This document shows, piece by piece, positions 1-4,951 of a stretch of 6,563 bases of DNA. The notes under the pieces were generated by a model. The model was not told the origin of the DNA. It saw only the letters and a program-made list of their open reading frames with translations, and made no database searches. Numbering within the stretch: position 1 is the first letter of the stretch; the number at the start of each line of letters is the position of its first letter. The DNA comes from Thermotogae bacterium. Lineage in GTDB: Bacteria; Thermotogota; Thermotogae; B3-G13. The DNA is taken from contig WFSK01000215.1 of the NCBI GenBank assembly GCA_015486095.1, positions 1 through 6,563 on the forward strand. The letters run 5' to 3'. Made by a program: the position numbers and the translations under genes.

Positions 1-455
1 ATCTTTACGCCATAAACCCCAATGGTACACTCAAGTGGAGGTATGGAACAGGAAGCAGTGTGAGGGACAGTCCTGCGATAGGTCTGGATGGAACCATATA
101 TGTTGGATCAGAAGATCACTATCTTTATGCCATAAACCCTGATGGAACGCTCAAGTGGAAGTATGAAACCGGGAGTAGCATACATTATTCTAGTCCTGCG
201 ATAGGCTCTGATGGAACAATATACGTGGGATCATGGGATCGCTATCTCTACGCCATAAATCCCGATGGTACGCTCAAGTGGAAATATATGACAGGTAACT
301 GGGTAGATTCCAGTCCTGCGATAGGCTCTGATGGAACGATATACGTGGGATCATGGGGTCACTGTCTTTACGCGATAAGTGGAAACAGCGGTGGTCTTGC
401 TGATACTCCCTGGCCTATGTTCCATCACGATGTAAGGCATACCGGAAGGGAATAA
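1..455 (+). CDS. PQQ-like repeat (beta-propeller) protein, 3' end only
   Basis: The frame is open from base 3 at the window edge to a TAA at 453-455, so the 5' end lies outside. The GTG at 60 is internal to the repeats and is not the start. The visible part holds repeats of about 40 residues with the core SPAIGSDGTIYVGS, then YLYAINPDGTLKWKY, resembling the PQQ/quinoprotein-type blades that build beta-propellers in secreted bacterial proteins. None of the tryptophan-docking or cofactor residues of true quinoprotein dehydrogenases can be assigned, so an enzyme activity should not be assumed. A scaffold or surface/periplasmic binding role is inference. The C-terminus breaks the repeat and ends in a WPMFHHDVRHTG segment, a motif commonly seen in this repeat family. 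A strong terminator follows 10 nt later. A truncated paralogue starts just downstream at 520. Confidence 0.85.
   Translation, partial: LYAINPNGTLKWRYGTGSSVRDSPAIGLDGTIYVGSEDHYLYAINPDGTLKWKYETGSSIHYSSPAIGSDGTIYVGSWDRYLYAINPDGTLKWKYMTGNWVDSSPAIGSDGTIYVGSWGHCLYAISGNSGGLADTPWPMFHHDVRHTGRE
3..380 (+). repeat. Tandem ~120-bp coding repeats (PQQ-like blades)
   Basis: Successive units begin with the codons for S-P-A-I-G at 69, 192 and 312. This gives one unit of 123 bp (41 codons) and one of 120 bp (40 codons). A partial unit precedes them (3-68), and a third unit is cut off by the unique C-terminus after about 380. Units share long identical stretches, for example CCTGCGATAGGCTCTGATGG in the second and third. 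A further copy lies at 2104-2230 beyond the insertion sequence. The 40-codon period and conserved reading frame show these are protein repeats, not a non-coding satellite. Confidence 0.85.
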
Positions 456-465
456 ATGTAAATGA

Positions 466-499
466 GAGGGTCTCAACCACTGAGACCCTCCAAATTTTT
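466..499 (+). terminator. Intrinsic terminator after the repeat-protein gene
   Basis: A perfect 10-bp stem pairs GAGGGTCTCA (466-475) with TGAGACCCTC (481-490) across a 5-nt loop ACCAC, followed by CAAATTTTT with a five-T tract at 495-499. This is a textbook Rho-independent terminator for the gene ending at 455. It ends only 7 nt before the Shine-Dalgarno of the next gene. Confidence 0.9.
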
Positions 500-506
500 A
501 CAAATT

Positions 507-511
507 GGAAG
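507..511 (+). promoter_or_regulatory. Ribosome binding site of the interrupted lipoprotein gene
   Basis: GGAAG lies 8 nt before the ATG at 520 and fixes that start. There is no room for a normal promoter between the upstream terminator tract (ending 499) and this site, so any promoter would have to overlap the terminator hairpin, or the gene depended on read-through. Confidence 0.6.
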
Positions 512-519
512 TGTTTCAT

Positions 520-601
520 ATGAAAAATGAGTTAATTTCTATGATCGTTACAATACTCATCTTGATATTAGCACTCTCTGGATGCTTTGTCAAGCATCCT
601 A
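520..601 (+). pseudogene. 5' fragment of an IS-interrupted PQQ-like repeat lipoprotein gene
   Basis: ATG at 520 opens a frame with a typical lipoprotein signal: basic start (MKNE), a long hydrophobic core (about residues 8-18) and the lipobox L-S-G-C, with Cys22 as the predicted lipidated residue. The frame meets the insertion sequence after base 601. As it now stands, translation would run into the element and stop at TGA 622-624, giving a 34-aa lipopeptide. Removing the element and one copy of the 8-bp duplication (joining 601 to 2084) restores an open frame of 85 codons ending at 2259, so this is the start of the gene whose end is at 2084-2259. The ancestral product would be a small membrane-anchored protein with one PQQ-like repeat. 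Confidence 0.8.
594..601. repeat. Target-site duplication, left copy
   Basis: GCATCCTA directly abuts the left inverted repeat. The identical octamer abuts the right end at 2076-2083. Eight base pairs is the usual duplication length of the ISL3 family. Confidence 0.95.
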
Positions 602-626
602 GGCTCTATGTCAAACTGTGTTGATG
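602..626 (+). repeat. Left terminal inverted repeat of the ISL3 element
   Basis: Read inward, it begins GGCTCTATG and ends GTTGATG. Aligned without gaps to the right end (2051-2075 reversed) I count 17 identities in 25 positions, concentrated at the outer four bases and the inner seven. Confidence 0.85.
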
Positions 627-684
627 AAAATCAGATAAATCTTGTAATGACGATGGAATCACCTGCCTTTCAATCCGAATGATC

Positions 685-1989
685 TCAAGTTATAAAGGCT
701 AATCCATTACGATCACAATACATCGCCCCTTCACCGATGAAATCCGGTAATCTTATGAACTCCTTCGGCATCACCCCTAACAAGATCTTCTTGATATACC
801 TTTCGACTCTCTTGAATCCAAAACTCATCCTCTTTATCAACTTGATACGCGTGTGATGACCTTCTACCTTTGCTGTCGTCGTCCTGTTCACGAAATACTG
901 GAGTATCATTTCCCTCCATTTGATATATGTTCTCACCCATCTTTGTACATCCAGATCTTCGCTGGCTGACATCTTACCTATCAGGATATCCAGCCTTCTC
1001 TTCCCTTCTTTTCTCGTTTGTGCTCTGTACATCCACTTGAGCATGAGGAGATATCCATAATATTCCCTTAAACAGGGATATCTTTTCAATATCGCTTTCA
1101 ATTTCCTCATCTTCTTCTTACTCTTAACCAATTTATCTCCATTCAGGAAGAGTAATCTCACCGGTATCCTTATCTTCTTTACCCTCTCTTCATTCGCTAT
1201 TTCTTCCTCTACCCTTGCCATCTCCCTTAACTTCTTCTGTGCAAGGGCTATCACGTGAAAATGATCTGCCACTATCTTCACTCCTGAAAGTTCTTCTTTT
1301 ATCGCATTCTTGAAGGATTCTCTCATGTCTATTGCCATCTCTGATATCTTCCCCTTTATCTCATTCGGTATACCCCTCAAATATCTCTTCACAACTTCTT
1401 TCTTATCCGATTTCAATATTGCTATCGGTGTGGATGTGTTCAATTCGACTATCGTTGTTACCATCTTAAATCCTCTGAATGAATGTTCATCCATCCCTAA
1501 CTTTATATCCTTCATCTTTTCGAATCTCGACCAATTCACATCTATCTCTATCGTGTCTAACAGATCGTTTACCGTATTAACGCTCACTTCGTGTGTCCTG
1601 GCCACCCTGGATATGCTCGTGGTTCCAATATCTTCGACGATCTTCTTCATCTCTGCTCTCGTTACCCTTTTCCACTTCTGGTTTATCCTCCCATCTGTAT
1701 ATGTCTTTTTTGCCTTCTTGCACAGATATCTTTGAGGACGATACAAGAGATATACCTCTTTTGTCCCTACTTCCCCTGCCCTAACACATTTTTCCTTCCC
1801 TTTCCCATTACGGACTGCCTGATACCTGTCTTCACAGCCTTCACAACTGTATGGGCATCTCGGTATACCAACCTTTTCCGTGTAATTCACCTCAAAATAC
1901 ACCTTACCTTCCTCTTCCAGATCTTTCCTCTCATTCAACTTGAACCCCTTGTCAATTCCGAGCAACTTTGCTAAAATGGAATTTGACAT
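685..1989 (-). CDS. ISL3-family DDE transposase
   Basis: This 434-aa protein catalyses cut-and-paste or replicative movement of the surrounding element by binding its inverted repeats. From the N-terminus: a zinc-finger-like region with CPYSCEGC (Cys45, 49, 52) plus Cys68 and Cys90; a helix-turn-helix around residues 123-147 (SISRVARTHEVSVNTVNDLL); then the DDE catalytic domain from about residue 163. Likely catalytic residues are Asp167 in GMDEHSFRG, Asp242 in VADHFHV and Glu376 in AKVEGHHTRIK; Asp221 in AIDM is a conserved extra acidic residue. The C-terminal E..H..IKLIKRMSFGF signature is the ISL3 hallmark. Length matches intact family members and no frameshift is seen. The start is fixed by GAAAGGAG 7 nt upstream. 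The plus-strand frames opposite this gene are shadows. Confidence 0.95.
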   Translation of the reverse strand: MSNSILAKLLGIDKGFKLNERKDLEEEGKVYFEVNYTEKVGIPRCPYSCEGCEDRYQAVRNGKGKEKCVRAGEVGTKEVYLLYRPQRYLCKKAKKTYTDGRINQKWKRVTRAEMKKIVEDIGTTSISRVARTHEVSVNTVNDLLDTIEIDVNWSRFEKMKDIKLGMDEHSFRGFKMVTTIVELNTSTPIAILKSDKKEVVKRYLRGIPNEIKGKISEMAIDMRESFKNAIKEELSGVKIVADHFHVIALAQKKLREMARVEEEIANEERVKKIRIPVRLLFLNGDKLVKSKKKMRKLKAILKRYPCLREYYGYLLMLKWMYRAQTRKEGKRRLDILIGKMSASEDLDVQRWVRTYIKWREMILQYFVNRTTTAKVEGHHTRIKLIKRMSFGFKRVERYIKKILLGVMPKEFIRLPDFIGEGAMYCDRNGLAFIT

Positions 1990-1996
1990 ATGATTA

Positions 1997-2004
1997 CTCC
2001 TTTC
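1997..2004 (-). promoter_or_regulatory. Transposase ribosome binding site
   Basis: On the minus strand GAAAGGAG lies 7 nt before the ATG at 1989, a strong Shine-Dalgarno. It is also one arm of a 7-bp inverted repeat: ACTCCTT at 1996-2002 and AAGGAGT at 2016-2022 on the plus strand. The site could therefore be hidden in an mRNA hairpin. Confidence 0.75.
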
Positions 2005-2017
2005 TATCTTTTTGGAA

Positions 2018-2051
2018 GGAGTGATTTTTTTTATCCTTCTTCAATCACTCC
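2018..2051 (-). promoter_or_regulatory. Inverted repeat in the transposase leader
   Basis: GGAGTGATT (2018-2026) and AATCACTCC (2043-2051) form a perfect 9-bp inverted repeat with a 16-nt spacer, just inside the right terminal repeat. It is not followed by a T-tract on either strand, so it is not an intrinsic terminator. Its inner arm overlaps the arm that can pair with the transposase Shine-Dalgarno, so two mutually exclusive folds are possible. A binding site for the transposase itself or for a host factor is an alternative reading. Confidence 0.5.
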
Positions 2052-2056
2052 ATCAA
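2028..2056 (-). promoter_or_regulatory. Candidate transposase promoter
   Basis: On the minus strand TTGATG (2056-2051, inside the inverted repeat) is followed after 17 nt by TAAAAA (2033-2028). Each hexamer matches the sigma-70 consensus at four of six positions with ideal spacing. The predicted start would fall near 2021, inside the inner hairpin arm. Supported by sequence pattern and position only. Confidence 0.4.
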
Positions 2057-2075
2057 CGTTTTTTATTATACAGCC
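2051..2075 (-). repeat. Right terminal inverted repeat of the ISL3 element
   Basis: Read inward on the minus strand it starts GGCTGTATAA and ends GTTGATG, matching the left end at 17 of 25 positions. The plus strand here also reads TATTAT (2064-2069), an outward-facing -10-like hexamer with only weak -35 sequences upstream. Confidence 0.85.
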
Positions 2076-2083
2076 GCATCCTA
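2076..2083. repeat. Target-site duplication, right copy
   Basis: GCATCCTA is identical to 594-601 and sits immediately outside the right inverted repeat, confirming the element boundary to the base. Confidence 0.95.
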
Positions 2084-2259
2084 CATATTCTACATTGTCA
2101 CCTGGCACGCTCAAATGGAAATACGAGACAGGCTACTACGTGTTTTCCAGCCCTGCGATAGGTGCGGATGGCACGATATACGTGGGGTCGTGGGGGCACT
2201 ACCTTTACGCCATAAATCCCGATGGTACACTAGAGGAAAATTCTTATCCTATCTGGTAA
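2084..2259 (+). pseudogene. 3' fragment of the IS-interrupted PQQ-like repeat lipoprotein gene
   Basis: This continues the frame begun at 520 once the element is removed. After a short linker it encodes GTLKWKYETG, SPAIGADGTIYVGS and YLYAINPDGTL, that is, one repeat unit, then an unrelated tail EENSYPIW and TAA at 2257-2259. The unit differs from the second unit of the upstream gene at about 14 of the 83 bases from the S-P-A codons onward (eye count), so the two genes are close relatives. The frame is technically open from 1990, but those first codons are element sequence. A one-blade protein cannot form a propeller, so the pre-insertion gene was itself probably a deletion remnant, unless short anchored repeats of this kind have their own use. 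The fragment has no start of its own and is not expected to be translated. Confidence 0.8.
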
Positions 2260-2307
2260 TCTATCAGAAGAACGTCTTAAAAGAAATGAGGCAATTTTAG
2301 GAGGTGG
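2260..2307 (+). other. Leader between the repeat-gene remnant and flgG
   Basis: These 48 bases contain a strong Shine-Dalgarno (AGGAGGTG, 2299-2306) at the end and no recognisable terminator. I see no convincing sigma-70 or sigma-28 promoter here or in the remnant upstream; TTGTCA at 2095-2100 resembles a -35 box but lacks a matching -10. Confidence 0.5.
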
Positions 2308-3099
2308 ATGACGTTGACGATATCACTTTGGTCCGCAGCGACTGGTATGGGTGCTCAACAGTTAAGATTGGATATACTGGCAAATAACCTCGCTAATGTC
2401 AGTACCAATGGATACAAAAAGGTTAGAGCAGATTTCGAAGATCTGGTTTACACCAACATCAAGCACGCCGGAACCCCAGTAGCGCAGGGTTCGCAGCTTC
2501 CCACAGGTTTATTCGTGGGTCACGGAGTGCGCCCCGCTGCAACGGAACGCATATTCACACTTGGTAATCTACAGAAGACTGGAAATGCACTGGATCTTGC
2601 CATAACTGGGGATGGTTTCTTTCAAGTCCAACTTCAAGATGGTAGAATAGCATACACCAGAGATGGAGCGTTCAAACGCGATGCAGAAGGTAGAATAGTA
2701 ACCTCCGATGGCTATTTACTCGTTCCTTCTATAACTATCCCTGCTGATGCAACCGATCTCATGGTTGCAGATGATGGAACTGTGAGTGTTAAATTGACCA
2801 CAGGTGAAATAAACACCATTGGAAATATAACCTTAGTGAAGTTCATAAACCCTCAGGGCTTAGAGGCTATGGGTAAAAATCTCTTCTTAGCGACCGCGGC
2901 ATCGGGAGATCCAACGGAAGGAACACCGGGACAGGATGGTTTCGGTGCTATTCAGCAAGGTTATCTTGAGAAATCCAATGTAGATGTAGTGAACGAGATG
3001 GTGAATATGATCGCCTGCCAGAGGGCTTATGAGATGAATTCACGCACCATTCAAACTGCAGATGATATGTTAAGGACTGCTGCTGGATTGAAGCGATAA
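2308..3099 (+). CDS. flgG: Flagellar distal rod protein FlgG
   Basis: FlgG polymerises into the distal rod that transmits torque from the motor to the hook through the P and L rings, and is exported by the flagellar type III system. The 263 residues match the family size. The rod/hook signature ANNLANVSTNGYK is at 25-37, the central TGNALDLAITGDGFF block at 91-105, and the C-terminal coiled-coil region from QGYLEKSNVDVVNEMV to about 255 (NSRTIQTADDML). As expected for a type III substrate there is no Sec signal. The start is uncertain: ATG 2308 is only 3 nt from AGGAGG, while TTG 2314 is 9 nt away and gives MTISLWSAATGM, the exact spacing of the usual family N-terminus (M-x-x-S-L-W/Y). First gene of the ring/rod cluster; no flgF precedes it. 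Confidence 0.96.
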   Translation: MTLTISLWSAATGMGAQQLRLDILANNLANVSTNGYKKVRADFEDLVYTNIKHAGTPVAQGSQLPTGLFVGHGVRPAATERIFTLGNLQKTGNALDLAITGDGFFQVQLQDGRIAYTRDGAFKRDAEGRIVTSDGYLLVPSITIPADATDLMVADDGTVSVKLTTGEINTIGNITLVKFINPQGLEAMGKNLFLATAASGDPTEGTPGQDGFGAIQQGYLEKSNVDVVNEMVNMIACQRAYEMNSRTIQTADDMLRTAAGLKR

Positions 3100-3117
3100 A
3101 CTCGATGATCTGAGGTC

Positions 3118-4317
3118 ATGAATAGATTTCTACTCGCGGTATGCCTGCTATTCATAACGATAAATATATTGGCGATAGCTTCTCCTCCCGTAGTATATCT
3201 AAAGAAGAAGGTAGCCGTGGGTAACGATATCGTTACCCTATACGATGTGTTAGACAAAAGGTCAACGATAGATCTGACAGGGGCTACGAGTGTTAAGATA
3301 TGCTACACCCCTTACATAGGCGGGAAGATCCGTCTTTCTGCCAGTGAGATCAAAAAATGGTTGACCTTTTACTTGAAATCACCTTTCTATCTTTCACCTT
3401 CTCCAACAAGTGTGGAGATAACAAGGGCTACTACAAATATAGATGAAGATAAGATGGAAGAGGAGATAAGGGAACGAGTAGGAGCCAAAGATGTTGAATT
3501 GCTCTGGACATCTGCAACTTCTATTGAGGCAATGAATTACTCCTATTCTTTGAATTCTATAAGCAAGCGCTCAACGGATACGATACTCGCGGTATTTAAG
3601 CTGTTAAAGGGTTCGCATGTAAGGCAAATAACAGCCTCTTTCAGAATATCAACTCCCACAGCAGCAATACATTCAGCAACGAATAAAAAGATAGAAGAAA
3701 TATACGATATGGTTAGAACCCATATTCTTTCCAATGTCCTAGGAGAAGATGAGGAAGTATCCATCCAGTTGATCAACAAGGTTGTTCTCAAGACACAAAT
3801 CCCTTCGAATTACAGTATCGGCAAGTGTAATTATTCGTATTCTTTCTTCAGTGCGAGTGCGCACGTGTATCTCTACGAAGATGGTAGATTCAAGAGATCC
3901 CTCAACTTTATGTTCAGTATAAAGAGATATGCCAGGATGATCGTGGCCAAAAAAGATATACCCTTCAACAAGATCATCGAAGATGGGGATGTGGAGTTAA
4001 GAAAAGTGGAGATAAACAGCACCACCATGAGAGAAGGTATAAGAGATCTTTCTATGGTGATCGGAAAAATGGCACGTCAGTATATTAGGAAAGGGGAACC
4101 GATATACAGAAGATATTTAATGATGCCTCCGTTGATCAAGATCGGAGATAACGTTCTGGTTTACGTTAAATCGGAAGATATGGAGATAAGTGTTATAGCT
4201 CGGGCCTTGACTTCTGGTGGGAAAGGAGATGTTGTGAAGTTGAAGAACCTGGAATCCGGAAAGATAATAAGTGCGATCGTGGAAGATAAGGGCATTGCTG
4301 TGGTGCCGGTGATGTGA
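3118..4317 (+). CDS. flgA: Flagellar P-ring assembly chaperone FlgA, long form
   Basis: FlgA acts in the periplasm to help FlgI assemble into the P ring. A Sec signal peptide fits residues 1-21 (cleavage after AIA). The C-terminal third is diagnostic: an SAF-type domain from about 271 (ARMIVAKKDIPFNKIIEDGDV) and a final beta domain at about 337-399 (IKIGDNVLVYV, SGGKGDVVKLKNLESGKII). The protein has 399 residues against about 220 in enterics. The canonical FlgA seems to correspond to about 185-399, leaving an extra secreted module at about 22-185 that starts with VGNDIVTLYDVLD. The start is the only one available in frame, because TGA at 3106 blocks extension, though GAGGT is just 1 nt from the ATG. 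It begins 18 nt after flgG and is separated from flgH by a single base. The name rests on the C-terminal domains and operon position. Confidence 0.9.
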   Translation: MNRFLLAVCLLFITINILAIASPPVVYLKKKVAVGNDIVTLYDVLDKRSTIDLTGATSVKICYTPYIGGKIRLSASEIKKWLTFYLKSPFYLSPSPTSVEITRATTNIDEDKMEEEIRERVGAKDVELLWTSATSIEAMNYSYSLNSISKRSTDTILAVFKLLKGSHVRQITASFRISTPTAAIHSATNKKIEEIYDMVRTHILSNVLGEDEEVSIQLINKVVLKTQIPSNYSIGKCNYSYSFFSASAHVYLYEDGRFKRSLNFMFSIKRYARMIVAKKDIPFNKIIEDGDVELRKVEINSTTMREGIRDLSMVIGKMARQYIRKGEPIYRRYLMMPPLIKIGDNVLVYVKSEDMEISVIARALTSGGKGDVVKLKNLESGKIISAIVEDKGIAVVPVM

Positions 4318-4318
4318 G

Positions 4319-4930
4319 ATGAGGAGAAATAGTTTCATATCGATAACAATCGTTTTCATCTTCATAATATTTTCGGAGTTTTGCTTTGCCACCTCTCTGT
4401 GGAATACTCCTGAAGAAGGCTTAAAACATCTGTTTTCAGATCGAGTTGGAAGAAGAGTAGGGGACCTGATAACGGTTGTGGTTTACGAATCTTCTCTAAC
4501 ATCGAACAAAGAGGCAGATAGCGGCTCTAAATCTGCTAAGATGACAACTTCAATAACACAGGTGGGAAATTGGAATCTGAGCAAGTTTCTCCCTCTCAGT
4601 GCTTCAAGCTCTTACTCCAAAAGCAACAAGGATTCCAATCAATCCAAGGTAGTGGCGAATGTAACTGTGGTGATAAAGGAGATACTTCCGAATGGAAATT
4701 ACTATGTGGAAGGGGAGAAGAGGATAAAGGTCAATTCTAAGATGGAAGAGATAAGGGTGGAGGGTATAGTTAGGCCAGAAGATATATCCCCGGATAACAC
4801 CGTTGAGTCGGTGAAACTTGCGAATGCTCAGATATATTACGATAAAGAGATTGTATTCGCCAAGACACCAGAAGACGAAAACTGGTTTGAGAAGATCCTA
4901 TCGTTTCTGGCGAGCATTCTATTCTTCTAA
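4319..4930 (+). CDS. flgH: Flagellar L-ring protein FlgH, without lipobox
   Basis: FlgH forms the outer-membrane L ring, the bushing around the distal rod. The 203 residues carry the family blocks: DRVGRRVGDLITVVVYE (41-57), then VIKEILPNGNYYVEGEKRI (118-136), GIVRPEDISPDNTVES (149-164) and ANAQIYY (168-174), with a hydrophobic C-terminal tail ending FF. The signal peptide is hydrophobic through about 24, with a likely signal peptidase I site at CFA. Cys22 sits in S-E-F-C, which is not an acceptable lipobox, so unlike the enterobacterial protein this FlgH is predicted not to be a lipoprotein. Start ATG 4319 follows the flgA stop by one base with no strong Shine-Dalgarno, which suggests translational coupling. 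Confidence 0.95.
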   Translation: MRRNSFISITIVFIFIIFSEFCFATSLWNTPEEGLKHLFSDRVGRRVGDLITVVVYESSLTSNKEADSGSKSAKMTTSITQVGNWNLSKFLPLSASSSYSKSNKDSNQSKVVANVTVVIKEILPNGNYYVEGEKRIKVNSKMEEIRVEGIVRPEDISPDNTVESVKLANAQIYYDKEIVFAKTPEDENWFEKILSFLASILFF

Positions 4931-4951
4931 ATATGAGATGAGGTGATGTGA

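Larger units (their letters stand above)
602..2075 (-). mobile_element. Complete ISL3-family insertion sequence (1474 bp)
   Basis: The element is bounded by imperfect 25-bp terminal inverted repeats that begin GGCT and share an inner GTTGATG, and by a perfect 8-bp direct repeat (GCATCCTA). It carries one full-length transposase gene on the minus strand with a good ribosome binding site. Between the transposase stop and the left end are 83 bp (602-684); outside the inverted repeat, 627-684 holds nothing recognisable. Length, single ORF, end sequence and target duplication all fit ISL3. Intact ends, an intact gene and an undegraded duplication suggest a fairly recent and possibly still mobile copy. 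It lies inside a short lipoprotein gene, 232 bp upstream of flgG, with its transposase transcribed away from the flagellar genes. Confidence 0.95.

Noticed and set aside
3..380. Tandem repeats as a CRISPR array or non-coding satellite
   Set aside because: The period is 40-41 codons, the frame is maintained and the translated product is a recognisable propeller-type repeat; there are no short repeats with unique spacers.
608..682. Short plus-strand frame from ATG 608 after the lipoprotein start, suggesting a simple frameshift
   Set aside because: It begins inside the IS left terminal repeat. The interruption is explained by the insertion, not by a frameshift in the lipoprotein gene.
731..940. 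Second minus-strand frame inside the transposase 3' region
   Set aside because: It overlaps the transposase in another frame, with no motifs; intact catalytic motifs show there is no programmed frameshift to explain.
1310..1974. Plus-strand open frames opposite the transposase (1310-1735, 1591-1974, 1593-1784)
   Set aside because: They are antisense to a well-supported transposase, lack convincing ribosome binding sites and have compositions expected from reverse-complemented coding DNA.
2018..2051. The 9-bp inverted repeat as an intrinsic terminator
   Set aside because: The spacer is 16 nt and no T-run follows the stem on either strand.
1990..2259. A free-standing 89-codon gene starting at 1990
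   Set aside because: Its first 31 or so codons are IS end sequence and the target duplication. The biologically sensible frame starts at 520 before the insertion.
4117..4392. Minus-strand open frames within the flagellar genes (also 3051-3257, 3543-3791, 5208-5393, 5359-5727, 5654-6004, 6008-6316)
   Set aside because: All overlap strongly supported plus-strand flagellar genes and show no family motifs or supported starts.
4319..4393. FlgH Cys22 as a lipoprotein anchor
   Set aside because: The preceding residues S-E-F do not fit a lipobox, while a signal peptidase I site lies two residues later.
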